The position numbers were made by a program, and so were the translations under genes. From positions 1 to 64,000 of the forward strand of contig JALNQF010000213.1 in assembly GCA_028456385.1 (NCBI GenBank): DNA of 64,000 bases. Reading direction: 5' to 3'. Positions 12,011 to 23,186 of this stretch are shown here, piece by piece. Each line of letters begins with the position of its first letter. Position 1 is the stretch's first letter. The DNA comes from Ophiosphaerella korrae. Its lineage: Eukaryota > Ascomycota > Dothideomycetes > Pleosporales > Phaeosphaeriaceae. A model generated the notes under the pieces. It saw only the letters and a list, made by a program, of their open reading frames with translations, was not told the DNA's origin and made no database searches.

Positions 12011-14089
12011 AAACTATTACCTTTTTAGTTAAGTAGTTTTTACTAATCTTCTAGTATCTAATAATTTCTCTATAGAATTTTCTAAATACTAATATTAGTT
12101 CTTAAAACTCTACTTTTCTTCTTATCTAATTAGTTTAATAGATTAGTAATCTTTTTAAACTCTATTATGTCTAGGTTTTATAAGCTAGTAAGTTAAATTT
12201 TCTTACTTCTAAGTAATACCTAGCTATTTATATAGTAAAGGTTTAGAGTTATACTCTATAGACTTTACTATTTATACTATTATAAAGAAGATAGTTATAT
12301 AAATTAGTAACTTTTATAATATAAATCTATAATATAACCTATAGAGGTATTAGGAAATCTAAGCTTAAATAATGTAATTTTTTCTAAATCTCTTGTTTTC
12401 TTAATTAACTATTATTCTTAGTTCTATCTCGTACTTAAATTATCCTTATCTACTACTATTACTTCTACTACTATCTTATAAGTAGCTAAGTTTAACCTAG
12501 TATAAGCTAATACTTCGTGTACTAGTATAATAGTAGATATAGTATAGTACTTAGTATAATACTTAGTATAATACCTAGTATAATACTTAGTATAGTACTT
12601 AAAGTAGTATTAACTAAATTAGTAAATATAAAAAGTGCTAAAGTAAAAATATCTATAGCTAATAATATTAATAAGAGTAATATTATATTAATAATAAGAC
12701 TAAAGTATCCTAATAACTTTAATATATATATATATATATAATAGTTAGAAAAACTATAACTATATTATTAATCTAATTAAGTCTTTAGAGAAATAATAAC
12801 CTAATATTAAATCTAAAGTAGAAGTAGTCTTATAAAATACTAATTAGTAGTACTAAGCTTTTTATTACTAACTACTTAATTAGATATAAGTATATAGATA
12901 TACTTATTATCTAAGTTAAAATTTTAAAGTATAATAAAATAAATATATCTAAGAAGATATAAGCTTTCTATTAGCTCGATTATAGAAGTCTAGTAATAGC
13001 TAATAGTTTATAAATTAACCTAAGTAATTTTAAAAATATATAATATATACTTATTAATATAGTTATTTACATTAGGTATAAGAATATTACTTAGTTTAAT
13101 TTTATAGAAAAAGCTATTTTTTAACTAACTTTACTTTAAGAGTATATTATTAATTAGCTTAAAATTAAACAAAGTATATTTACTATTAAGTTAGAAAAAA
13201 GTAAAAGTAATAAGACTAGTTTTAATAACCTAGATATAAATAACTATTTATTTAGAGAATAAGCTTAGAAACTATATAAGCGTTTTACTAGATTAAAAAT
13301 ATCTACTAATAAATAAAAAGATTCTTTTATAATATTTAGTATTATAAACTAAAGCTACTTACTTATACTATAATAGAGGTTAGTACTATTATTTTAGCTT
13401 TAAGTAATATAAATAAATTAGATTATAAAGCTAGTAATATATTAAATTGTATATAAAAAGAGATATATTAGCTAATTTATTATAAATAGAATAGAGTTAA
13501 GTAAAATTAACTTTATATTAGCTATATTACTTACTATAAGTACTACTAATATAAAGTAAAGAAGAAAGATTATACTTTTTTATTAAGTAAGATAACTTAG
13601 CTATAAAAAAAGTATAATCTTTTTAACTATTTTCTTTTTCTATATTATAATACTAATTTATATATAAACTACTAATTATAAGATAATAGAAATTATATTA
13701 AGCTAATAGTATTTTACTATCTATATATATCTATTTAGTTAATATAATTATATTTAGCTATATAAGCTATATAAAATATAGCTATATTTATAGTCTTATC
13801 TAAAGTATATATCTATAGACTAAATAATAATAAAGATAAAATCCTTTTATATAATAATAAGAACTTTAAAAGTACTTTAGTATATAATTACTTTTTATTT
13901 TTTTTATAAGATATCTATATAAAGTAAATAATTTTAATTATAATAGCGTATTCTACTAATAAAATAGATAAACTAATAAAATAGATACTTTTTCTTAGTA
14001 CTATAAATACTATATCTATACTACTATATCTTAACAATAATAAAAAGATATTTCTAAGCAAGAAGGTAAGCTAAAGATTACACTTTAAA
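12011..14089. mobile_element. RIP-degraded AT-rich DNA, unassigned
   Basis: No recognisable protein domain on either strand. It contains short tandem duplications of a 15-bp TAGTATAATACT-like unit around 12525-12605. Probably transposon-derived, from composition and neighbours; part may be the 5' region of the pogo element that follows. Confidence 0.35.
12525..12605. repeat. short tandem array, about 15-bp unit
   Basis: Five or so consecutive variants of a TATAATACTTAGTA-type unit, differing by single A/G or T/C changes. It lies in RIP-degraded DNA. Confidence 0.65.
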
Positions 14090-15460
14090 CCTTAGCTATA
14101 AGCTAATTTTAAAGCTAATAACGCGCTACTTAAGCTTTTAATGTTAATTATTATTAACTCTCTAATAAACTTAATAGAATTGTACTACAAGCTACTATAC
14201 AAGCTAATAACTAGAAACGTACTATAACTAAACAATAGACAATTATCTAATATATTCTTAACCTTTATAAATAAGGATTTGCCCCCTAGCTCTATAAAGT
14301 AGCTAATATAGCTAATAAATTACTAGCTAAGTAGAGTAAAAAGCTTATAAGTAAGAACTAAGCTATACACTTTATAAAGCTTTTAGATAAGCTAAAAATA
14401 GTATTTAACTAAGTAAAAGATTACTAAAGAATACTCTAAGAAGATCCTAAAGTTATTAGTATATAGTTTAAGTTTATAGAAGAGATAAAAGCTAAAGATA
14501 AAGTATAAAATAAAGACGTCTATAACTTTAATAAGACTAGATTATAGATAGGCGTAATTAAGTTAATAAAAGTTATTATAAGCTTAGAGAAGTATATAAA
14601 GCTTATACTTATTTAGAGTAGTAATTATAAGTAGACTATAGTAATTTAAGGTATTTATATAGTAAGGTACGTAATCTTAATATTTATTATCTATAAAGGA
14701 CGCGTCTATATCTTTACTTAGTATAAAGAAGTAAGTATACTACTTAATTAGAAGCTCTTAGTCTTAGAAAATAACTAGATAACTTATATACTTAGCTTAA
14801 AGTAGTTAAAGTACTTTAATGTATATATAAAGTTACGTTAAGTAAAAGTATACTAGCTACTTATTTTAGATAGCTATAAGAGCTACTTTAACTAAGATTT
14901 TAAAAACTACTACTTTAAAAATAAAATCTTTACCTTCTATATACTAGCCTATTTATTATATATCTTCTAGCTACTTAATATAGTATACTTTTTACTACTA
15001 AAGTATAAGTACTCTAAGTACGTATAAAACTTAGTATAGAAATATATCTTTTATATTAATAAAGAAGGCCTTCTACTAGCTTTTAGAAATATATTTTTTA
15101 ATATATTTACTAAGTAAAACTATAAGAAAGCCTTTAAAGCTTTAGGACTTATTTCTTTAAATATGTAAAGTATACTAGATTACCTTAACGTTTATATCTA
15201 TACTTTACTAAGATCTTTACTACTAGAAATACTATAGTAGTTAAAGACTATAAATAATACTTATAAATTTAGGTCTTAGTTAAAGCTCTTAAGTAGCTCT
15301 CTTTATTACTTACTTACTACTTTATAGAACTTCCTTTACTAGCTTATTAAAGGCGCTAAATTAATACTATATAAAAGTATTTTTTAAGAAGTCTATATAA
15401 AGGAGCTTAAAGAGTAATTAGAAGTAATAACTAAGTAAAAATTACGTAAATAAAAGTAAA
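14090..15460 (+). mobile_element. pogo/Fot1-type DDE transposase relic, RIP-degraded
   Basis: Read through stops, the plus strand shows a Tc1-mariner pogo transposase. An LPPSS...KNWA..F-like CENP-B HTH end lies at about 14280-14390. The first Asp is in YNFNKT (YNFDETG consensus) at about 14520, the second Asp in LLILDSYKSYF (RLLILDGHxSH consensus) near 14865, and then comes the PAYLSYLLQLLNIVYF block (PPHSSHLLQPLDVG consensus) at about 14945-15000. A conserved tail, NIFFNIFTKQNYKKAFKA, lies near 15090. The first Asp is now Asn, so it is dead. Terminal inverted repeats were not identified. Confidence 0.85.
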
Positions 15461-16182
15461 TCTAGTATATTAAGACTATAGAGTATAGAGAGGTATTAAT
15501 ATAGGTAGCTAGAGAGGTATTAATAGCTACGTAGAAAGGTAAGAAGCTTTATAGTAGAGATAATTAAGAAAAGGCTTAACTAAGATAATAGCGCTATAAA
15601 AACTATAAGAAAACTAAGTATAATATATAAATATACTAAGAAGATAAAAAAGAGACTTCTAAATTAGATAGTAGTATTATAGTAGTAGGAAGTACTAAGT
15701 AAAGTTTATTATTAACTTCTAAAGATATAGTATTTATAGTACTAAGAAAAAGTATCTATTTTATTAGTTAATCTAATTTATTAGTAAAATACGTTAAAAC
15801 GTATTATATTTTTTAGAAATAATATATTATACCTAGAGATAATTTATAAGTATACTATATATACTTACTTTAGTATAATTATATTAGAATATATTTAGAT
15901 TATAATAGTAATATATTCTAATACTTATACTATTTAGGGTCCTATTACTATATTAAAAGTAATAATAGATCTTACTAAAATAGATAATTAGGGTACTATT
16001 TATATCTTCTTTAAATAGCTTAAGGCTATAGAGAAGATTTTGTTTGTAGTAGAGATAGGATAGCTAGAATATATTTAGAGCGCGATTAAATCGTGTTTTA
16101 GTTAACTTACATAGCTATTAAGAATTCCTAGTATTGTATTAAGTATTAGTAGAACATGTTGTAAACGTGTTGTTAACGGGTT
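15461..16182. mobile_element. RIP-degraded flank of the pogo element
   Basis: AT-rich, stop-dense sequence between the pogo transposase relic and the first GC-balanced DNA. The plus strand to about 15650 is lysine/arginine-rich when read through stops, as in pogo transposase C-termini. From about 16150 the composition shifts sharply and marks the edge of the RIP block. Confidence 0.45.
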
Positions 16183-16620
16183 CTAAAAATCTTGTGTTGG
16201 TGCTAGGTTAAGCTCGCTTAGAGCTGCGCACGCGCCAAACCTAGCTTGGCATTGCCATCTCAACCGAGGCAAATCCATAGTCAGTTGACCTGCCGACACT
16301 CGTACTAGTGAAGCAATATTTGCCGAAAGCTTGGCTTGTTTTTGAGCCGGTTCTAATGCAAAATTTCGCATTATCTCTCGTAAAGGTAGTAGCTCTCTTG
16401 CGCAGAGCTCATTGCAGTATAGTATAAGCTCATCCTCTTGTTGTGGGTTGAGTAAACGCTCATTGATTGTCTTAGTATCGCGTGGGCGCGTTATGCCCTG
16501 GCGTCTTTTCGATAGCGTTGATCGATTGACGCGATAAGTCTTAGCAATTTTGGACCAAAAAATCTTTTCTCCTGGCTTCAGCGATTCTACAGCTGCAATC
16601 GCTGCATCGAGATCACCCAT
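16183..16620 (-). pseudogene. pogo/Fot1-type transposase N-terminal fragment (HTH)
   Basis: 145-codon ORF from an ATG at 16618-16620. Residues 1-45 match the psq-type HTH that opens fungal pogo/Fot1 transposases (an AAIAAVESLK...WSKIAKTYRVNRSTL pattern). Residues 50-88 look like the start of the CENP-B-type HTH (LLNPQQEDELILYCNELC, then LREIMRNFA). After about residue 90 the family pattern is lost, so the rest is frameshifted or foreign, and no DDE domain follows. Composition is not RIP-like although it touches the RIP block, so this copy is different from and younger than the one at 14090-15460, or was spared by being short. Confidence 0.7.
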
Positions 16621-17261
16621 ATTGGCTGAGATAATCGATGTTGAAGTTGAGTTGCAAAAAGTTGCGATACGGCCAAAGCGGGATTTAGGTGGGGGTACGC
16701 GCTAGGCGGTGAGCCTCACTACACTTTCAATGGAAGTGCAATACACTCCACAAGCTTACATTCGCGCCAGAATGGACCATGGCCTGAGTTTGATACCAAG
16801 ATAAACCTTTTCCCGAGCTTCGTATCATGCAACACTACTTCGTTCGTCGTCGCTATGCCACCCTCCTCTACTTCGAACTCCTCTGTAGTGTCGTCTAGAA
16901 CACCTTCGCCCGTTGATTTGGCCTGTTCACAGGAGCAGCTTCTCGACCCGGGAATCCGGGTTCAGGTCCGGTCCAATACTTCTAGAAGCGTTGGTGGCTG
17001 AGCCGCACACAGTATCCGCCCAATCAAAGGAGTCGCCCTCGATCTGATCTGGCAAAACATTAGCCTAATTGCGATAATATCCACCCCGTCCTTTGCGATC
17101 TCCTGCTTTACGGCCCGCATATATGGACTCGCGTGGATATACGGACTCGCATATAAGGACTCAAACGTTCTCCATGTACTCCAATTCTTCCCCAGTATCC
17201 ACTATACCTCTGCCTTGCATTCGTCGTCGGCCGCTGGAACAGTCGGTCAATACTACCCGCA
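16621..17261. other. intergenic region upstream of the sugar transporter
   Basis: GC-balanced, no supported gene. It holds a CreA-like core (GTGGGG at about 16687-16692) and a repeated ATATGGACTCG/ATATAAGGACTC motif at 17118-17162 close to the transporter start. Several short ORFs here lack any family resemblance. Confidence 0.4.
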
Positions 17262-19065
17262 ATGAGTCCCCATTTCAAGCGTCCCAACCAGGCCAATGTG
17301 GTCGAGGCACAGGAAGCTGCGCCTGAGCTTCCTCCGGTGTCATGGACCAAGTCGCCCAACATGCGCAAGCTCTACTTTTACTGCATCATTCTTTGCGTCT
17401 GCTCGGCCACCACCGGTTACGATGGGTGAGTTCTCTGGGTCCTGCAGACAGAGAAGGCCCAGTGACTGACTGTGTGAAGATCTCTCATGAACACTTCTCA
17501 GATCCTTAACTCCTGGCAGGTGACGATGGGTCACCCTTCGGAGGATACTTTGGGTCGTCTCAGCGCCATGTACTCGATCGGTTCCATCGTTTCTCTCCCC
17601 GTTGTACCTTGGCTCAGCGATAAGTTTGGGCGCAAAACCCCCATCACTATTGGTTGCGTCATCATGGTCATTGCCGCCGCCGTCCAGGCCGCCTCTATGA
17701 GCCGCCCACAATATGAGGGCGCCCGTTTCTTCATGGGTTTCGGCAACTCCATGGCTCAACTCTCCTGCCCTATGCTTATCACAGAAATCGCGCATCCTCA
17801 GCATCGTGCCAGGATCACCACCATCTACAACTGCTTGTGGAATCTTGGTGCCCTGATCTGTGGTTGGCTGGCTTTTGGCACACAGCACATTAACAGTACC
17901 TGGTCCTGGAGAATCCCGACCCTCATCCAAGGTATCTTCTCCGTCATCCAGCTCACATTCATCTGGTGGATTCCTGAGTAAGTTTTTCTCATATTGCCAA
18001 ATGGCTCTCGCGATTGGCTAACTTTGACTTCTAGGTCCCCACGTTGGCTGCTGTCCAAGGACAGGAACGACGAGGCGCTCCGCATGCTCTCCCACTACCA
18101 CGCCGACGGCAACGATAGTGATGCCACTGTCATGTTCGAGTATGCTGAAATGAAGGAGACTATCCGCATGGAGTTCTCGTACCAGAAGACCTCCTCATAC
18201 TTGGACTTCATCAAGACCAAGGGCAACCGCAAGCGGCTAATGATCATCGTCTCACTCGGCCTCTTCTCCCAGTGGTCTGGCAATGCCCTCATCAGCTACT
18301 ACGCTGCTATCATCTACAAAGGTGCCGGTATCACTAGCCAGACTGACCAGCTGGGTTTGGACGCTGGAAACAAGGTCCTCTCTCTGTTTGTCTCCATCTC
18401 ATGCGCTTTGTTGGTCGACCGTGTTGGTAGACGCCCGCTTTTCCTCGCTGCGTAAGTGTGCACATTCGGCTTCATTCAACAAATTGGCTCACTTCTAATA
18501 GCACCACCGGTATGCTTCTCTTCTTGATTTGCGCCACTATCACTGGTCAGCAATACGCCCTGAAAAATGTCATTGGCATTGGCTACGCCAATATTGTCTT
18601 TGTCTGGCTGCATGGTGTCGCCTACTCTCTGGCTTGGTCTGGTCTCCTGGTTGCCTACACCGTCGAGATTCTGCCCTACAAGCTCCGCGCCAAGGGTGTG
18701 TTCATCATGAATCTTTCCGTTCAAGTCGCCCTCACGATCAACAACTACGTGAACCCCATCCCCATCTCCGAGGGTGGCGGTTGGTACGGCGAGAATTGGA
18801 AGCTGTTTGCCTGCTATGCCGGCTGGGTTCTTCTCGAATTGATCTGGGTTTACTACTTCTACGTCGAGACTCGGTATGTCGCTTTTCGTCCTCTCCAGTT
18901 TGAATCGAAGCTAACTATCCCTCTAGTGGTCCCACTCTCGAAGAGATTGCCCGTATCTTTGACGGTGAGAACGCAGAGGTTGCCGACATTGATATCGATG
19001 GCAAAGGCTTGGGCAACCGCACTGGCAGCATCAAGGAGACTCATGTGCAAGTGGAGAAGGCATAG
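17262..19065 (+). CDS. MFS sugar transporter (lactose permease/hexose transporter-like)
   Basis: Five exons: 17262-17425, 17480-17977, 18035-18451, 18502-18873, 18927-19065. They join in frame to 529 aa, the usual length for fungal 12-TM sugar porters in the plasma membrane. Signatures in order: GYDG in TM1 (about residue 53), DKFGRK loop 2-3 (about 102), PESPRW after TM6 (about 222), VDRVGRRPLF loop 8-9 (about 350), VEILPYKLRAKG, and the closing VETRGPTLEE (about 485). All donors are GTANGT/GTGAGT and acceptors are YAG. The start gives a typical short hydrophilic N-terminus (MSPHFKRPNQ). No stops or frameshifts, so it is intact. Substrate is not decidable from sequence; the closest flavour is fungal lactose permease/hexose-type proteins. 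No paired glycosidase is adjacent. Confidence 0.93.
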
Positions 19066-19360
19066 GCGGGTCCGCCACTATTCGTCAACCACATCACTGT
19101 ACGCCTTTGTACGTCATCGCCATATGCTTGCGTAGTGGGAGATCAACGTGTAGTATGAACAGCTCACAATCAAGACCTATCTTCCTGATTATATATTGCT
19201 ATCAAGTATCTTTTGCACCTTTGTGTTACAAAACATGTGTTATCTACGAGTCCAAGACTCTAGAAAAAAACCTCAGATACTTCACTCGACTCTAGATCGT
19301 ACAGGAGGTTCTACTAAATGTAAACATCGAAGTCCGGATCCGTGACAACGCCCAACTTGG
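19066..19360. other. 3' flank of the transporter gene
   Basis: No supported gene; AT-richer 3'UTR-like sequence after the TAG at 19063-19065. Confidence 0.4.
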
Positions 19361-19770
19361 TTTCGGCACGTTGGTTCCAGCGAGATTGAGAAGCAGTTTT
19401 TACAATCTGGTCGACCCAATGCATTGTTGAGCTCTCCGCTGGGAGCGACCAACGCTATACTATCTACATCGAAGAGCCCGAGCAAGAGCAAGACGATCCG
19501 GAGGGTTATTGTTGTAGTCGTCAATAACGAGCGCAACAGCTGCTTCCACATAGCGATCGCCTGCGCCAATGCCGATACCGATAACGCAAAGGCCATGTAT
19601 TGTTAGGCTGTCTTTACAGGACAACGGAGAATGACCCTAGCCTCTTCTACTCGGTTTATGACAACCGCACCCAGACAGTCTTCTACTGCCTTTGTGACCC
19701 GTCGAAGCAAGAGTTCGAAGACGTCTCCCGCTACTCGATGCATGGGAAAGCGGGTACAATAACAGAGTGA
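19361..19770 (+). pseudogene. unrecognised coding-like relic
   Basis: Two plus-strand frames look protein-like and are joined by a frame change near 19605. The first runs about 19385-19606 (contains GRPNALLSSPLGATN, then RRVIVVVVNN). The second, about 19607-19771, contains DPSLFYSVYDNRTQTVF and CLCDPSKQEFEDVSRY and ends TITE-stop. I do not recognise the family. It may be a decayed gene with a lost intron boundary. Composition is GC-balanced. Confidence 0.3.
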
Positions 19771-20185
19771 GTAAAGACCTATATTACGTCCGATGCTGAA
19801 GTCTTGTCCCGGTGAACAAGAGAGTTGAGCCGAGGCATTACTATGCTTAGATGTGTGGCGTGCAGGAGAATGCAATGGGCAAGGAAGGGATAAATACAAT
19901 ATTGTATGCAGAAGCAATAATACCACCTACATATTATTCGCAGCTACTCTTGAAAAAAAATCGATAGTGTCCATGATAGGAGCCGCATTGGTGACCAGGC
20001 GGAACGTGGCCGCGAGCTGAAGCGCCAGCCCAGAATCGCCAGCCCCAACGCGAAGACTCAGCCTCACGCGCAAGGGTTGTGCTGCTGTGCAGAGCTCGCT
20101 ATGCTGCTCAACTCAAGCTGCTGCCACGTCTAACAATATGGCCCTTCCCAGCATCAACAACACATTCACGGGTGACGCAGCTCCG
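19771..20185. other. intergenic, nothing recognised
   Basis: No family-like translation or repeat seen on either strand. Confidence 0.35.
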
Positions 20186-20186
20186 A

Positions 20187-20396
20187 TAAGGACCTCATGC
20201 TGCTCTAACCACAATCTGCTGCACAGAACGCCCTGAGACTCCACCGCTGCCCTCGTGCTTCGTGCCGTTCCGCCGCGACCCCGACTTCGTCGACCGCGCA
20301 ACACTGCTCGACCAGATCCGCGAACGATGCGCTGCACCAGCATCTCGAGTCGCGCTGGCGGGCCTCGGCGGCGTCGGCAGAGGAAGCTTAGGCTGA
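20187..20396 (+). pseudogene. fungal NLR (NB-ARC) fragment ending at the P-loop
   Basis: Plus-strand frame from after the stop at 20187-20189 to TGA at 20394-20396. It contains CFVPFRRDPDFVDRATLLDQ and then RVALAGLGGVG, the hallmark entry to the NB-ARC ATPase of fungal NLR/TPR or ankyrin receptors (consensus F.RD..FV.R..LLD.I......P.SRVAL.GLGGVGKSQLA). The reading breaks exactly where the Walker A lysine should be (GLGGVG then RGSLG-stop). No ATPase body or repeat domain follows, so it is a short non-functional fragment. Such receptors act in heterokaryon incompatibility or immunity; this one cannot. Confidence 0.75.
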
Positions 20397-20790
20397 TGCT
20401 CGTAACGTGCTTACCCACGACCCGGGGTGTCTGTCTGGATCGTGCAGCGTGCAGGGATGGGAACCGCGCCCTAACTATTCGCGTGGGGCACGAACAACAC
20501 CAACAGCCCCGCGTTGTGTGCCTAGGTTACAGCGAACGACTTTGTCCTCGGGCACCTTGATATTACTTGCAACATATACTTTCATCTGCACATCTTCATA
20601 GCCATCCATTCTCTCACCATGCGAGTTGTTATTGCATGTTGCCATGCCTCGCTAAGTACCATGGATTGCATCTGCTGACAGCTCGACCCTGCAAGTTGGT
20701 AGCTCTCTAGTACGCAAAGATTGCGACTGTGGTCGAAGTGGTGGACCTGGAAGGCAACTCTTCAGGAGGCATCTTCTTGCACCAGGAAGC
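20397..20790. other. spacer between the NLR stub and the monooxygenase relic
   Basis: No recognised gene. A frame at about 20729-20797 (VVDLEGNSSGG) may be part of the missing N-terminal half of the monooxygenase but does not show its dinucleotide-binding motif. Confidence 0.3.
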
Positions 20791-20794
20791 ACAA

Positions 20795-21520
20795 AGCCCG
20801 CTGCGAGATACGAGACTGGCAAGACAGTCTCAGCTGTCGAGCCGGAAGGTGATGCTTTGGTGGTGTCTTTCACCGGAAGCGGCACCCAAGATGTACACAA
20901 GCTGCGAGCAGACTTAGTCATCACTGCAGATGGTGCGCACTCCACTACCCGCGCATCGATTTTCCCTGATGCCACCCCGCGATATGCTGGGTTCATCACG
21001 TGGAGAGGTGCGGCCCGCGCTTCCGAAATCTCACCTGCCTCGAGGAAAGCCATGGAAGGCAGACTGCTGATCTTTCGGACGGAAGACGGCTACACCATCT
21101 CGTAAGTTATGTCTTTTTGGCTCGAAAATACATCATACTAACTTCTTAGATACCATGTGCCTGCGGAGAATGGCAGCATGGAACCGGAAGATTCACAATT
21201 TATTTGGGTCTGGTACAACAAGCTGGGGGAAGATTCAGCGGAGTTCAGCTAGACTTTCACTGACAGTTCCGGAAGACGACACTACACGGCAATCAGAGAT
21301 TCTTCGGCACCGCAATGTGTAGCGCGTGATGGCAAGCTTCTGTTGACGGGAGATGCTTTCACACTCTTTCGACCACACACTGGATCGAGCACCAATCAAG
21401 CTGCAAGACAAGCCCTTGAGCTTGCTGAAGCCTTGAAGGGTGGGAAGTCCCCGGAGGATTGGCAAACTAGTTCCATCGGCTATGCGCGAATGACGGGAGC
21501 TATCAGCAGCAAGATCGGCC
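20795..21520 (+). pseudogene. FAD-dependent monooxygenase relic (aromatic hydroxylase type)
   Basis: Readable from about 20798 (RYETGKTVSAVEPEGD) through the NADPH/FAD DG motif LVITADGAHSTTR, PRYAGFITWRG, an intron at 21102-21149 (GTAAGT, branch TACTAAC, TTAG), YHVPAENGS and IWVWYNK. The second FAD motif LLLTGDAFTLFRPHTGSS is followed by TNQAARQALELAEAL. Families of this type (salicylate hydroxylase / 2,6-dihydroxypyridine hydroxylase-like) are about 400 aa. Here the N-terminal Rossmann part is lost, a TAG interrupts at 21250-21252, and some 40-50 residues before the GD motif are deleted. The 3' end joins a LINE fragment at about 21520. Non-functional. Confidence 0.85.
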
Positions 21521-21700
21521 GGTAGTTGCTGGCCACCGTGTAGTCCTTCCGCTTCGGCTTCTGCAGCGGCACGATCTTTGCGACCTTCCACTCTTTCGGC
21601 ACCTTACCTATCTCGAGCGATCTCGCGAATAGCTGCGTAATCTCGTTGCCCAGGACTGGCCACAGCCATCTCCATACTCTTAGCCCCAGGATGCAAGCGA
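21520..21700 (-). mobile_element. LINE (Tad-like) reverse transcriptase fragment
   Basis: Minus-strand translation contains LWPVLGNEITQLFARSLEIG, KVPKEWKVAKIVPLQKPKRK and DYTVASNYRP, the fingers region of endonuclease/RT proteins of fungal non-LTR (Tad/I-like) elements (consensus W..A.IVPL.KP.K.DY....YRPISLL). Only about 55 residues are present and the catalytic YADD is absent. The right edge is vague; the left edge abuts the monooxygenase relic. Confidence 0.8.
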
Positions 21701-21845
21701 GGTGGCCGACCCGCTCCTGCCACACCCTTGCGCTGAAGGCAGTGTTTTTTCGGGTGCAGATGATAAGGAGTTGACCTGATAAGGCTCGGATCTGAGATCT
21801 ATGGCCCACATAAACATACATGGCAGAAGCCCCAATTAGACCCAC

Positions 21846-22141
21846 CCGCTTCAGCCACTTGCTTATCGTGAGAACCCGTCTGGCAAATATTTGTTGATTT
21901 TAACATTAGACCTGTCTGTGTTTAAAGAGAAACCAAGCTATCCAATGCACCCTTCTCATTCGAACTACTCTCTTGGAAAGGCCCTAAAGCTTTTTTTATC
22001 GATCACTTTAATGGAACTAGGAATAGGACACACGACTTGTTGCCAATTCATGTTTCAAAGAGTGAAGAGTGAATTTTCATAACGTAGCAGCTACCTCACC
22101 CTCTGAAGCACACCAATCATCTTCCTCAAGCCATCTCAGAT
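21846..22141. other. intergenic, nothing recognised
   Basis: No gene, repeat or domain seen; probable 3' flank of the tautomerase gene. Confidence 0.35.
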
Positions 22142-22719
22142 CTACGCCAGCCCTCCATCCTCCGCCTCAAACTCACTCGCTCTATTCTCCTCTACCCACT
22201 TCAACTCCGCCTTGGTCCCCTCCATCGGTGGCACAATCCCATTAATCTTCCACAGATCGCGTCTCAACTCTTCGACGCCGTACTCCCAATCATATCCTAC
22301 CCACAACATCAGCAACTATTCTCTAGAGCTACCCTAGCTCATGTCCACTGAACCGCGCTATAGCTACATAACAACTTACCTTTATCCCCAACATGCAGCT
22401 TCAACACCTGATCCACCTTACCCAAAAACATATCCACAATCTCCTTATTCGGCAGTATCCTCGCGATATGCTGGATATTGATCTTCACAAACGGCCGGGT
22501 ACTATCCGGACCGGGCACGTTGGACGCCAAGTTCGGAGACGGGCGCGCGACGGCGCCGATGTAGAAGGAGGTGGGTTCGAGTAGGACAAATTGCACCACT
22601 ACATAAAAGGCTGGGAGAGGGATGGTGGTGTAGATTTTTGTGATGTCGGCTGCGAGGGCTTGTTTGGATTCGGGGGTTGAGAAGGCAGTTGGGGGGTGGT
22701 AGATTACCCAGAGAGGCAT
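22142..22719 (-). CDS. tautomerase, cis-CaaD-like (MIF/4-OT superfamily)
   Basis: Two exons on the minus strand, 22719-22380 and 22296-22142, with an 83-nt intron (GTAAGT...GTAG). They join in frame to 164 aa. It starts Met-Pro (MPLWVIYHPP), so after Met removal Pro1 is the catalytic base of this superfamily. The middle (FYVVVQFVLLEPTSFYIGA...FVKINIQHIAR) fits the trimeric cis-3-chloroacrylic acid dehalogenase-like tautomerases of fungi. The C-terminal exon gives YDWEYGVEELRRDLWKINGI and a short acidic tail. Substrate is unknown; keto-enol tautomerisation in aromatic or secondary metabolism is the likely role. No stop or frameshift, unlike its neighbours, so it is probably functional. Confidence 0.88.
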
Positions 22720-23186
22720 GTTGAAGACTTGGGGTTGGAGATGCGTGGATTGGTGAAAAGCTGCGACTGGGATTGGTGCAATTGCTGTCTTGATGGCTTG
22801 AGTGGCAAAACTCGGGCTTTAGATGATGCCTTATATGTTGTGAAGTTTGAGTTGCTGTCATCAGCGGAGCCAGAACACATGATTCACTAAGGTTTCGTCT
22901 CACTCTTCGCTCGTGCGACGCCGCATACTAATCATGCGAGTTCACTAATCATGTGAGTTCACTAATCCCGCAGTTTAGACCGCTATCTAGTAAAGTAATC
23001 AATATTGTAGTCGAATAACAGCCATTGGACCAACATATCTACATTGGTAGGGCTTTACCCTTTTTCCTTAACTTGGGGTAAAGGTAAACGCATGCGTAAG
23101 CGGTCTTAGGAGGGACTTGATGAACGCACCACCCCACAACAGACACCAACTCCGTATTCAGCCTCTTGCACGACCCTCCGGATTAC
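22720..23186. other. intergenic region upstream of the tautomerase
   Basis: No gene recognised. It contains a 17-bp tandem repeat (ACTAATCATGCGAGTTC, two full copies plus a partial) at 22927-22970. Confidence 0.45.

Noticed and set aside
16945..16985. tRNA-like GGTTCAGGTCC segment
   Set aside because: No cloverleaf could be built; it is an isolated T-loop-like string.
17340..17930. Long minus-strand open frame over the sugar transporter
   Set aside because: Antisense shadow of the transporter exons; no family features and the plus-strand gene is unequivocal.
20255..20560. Arginine-rich open frame over the NLR stub
   Set aside because: It is the shifted frame of the NB-ARC coding DNA; the NLR frame carries the recognisable motifs.
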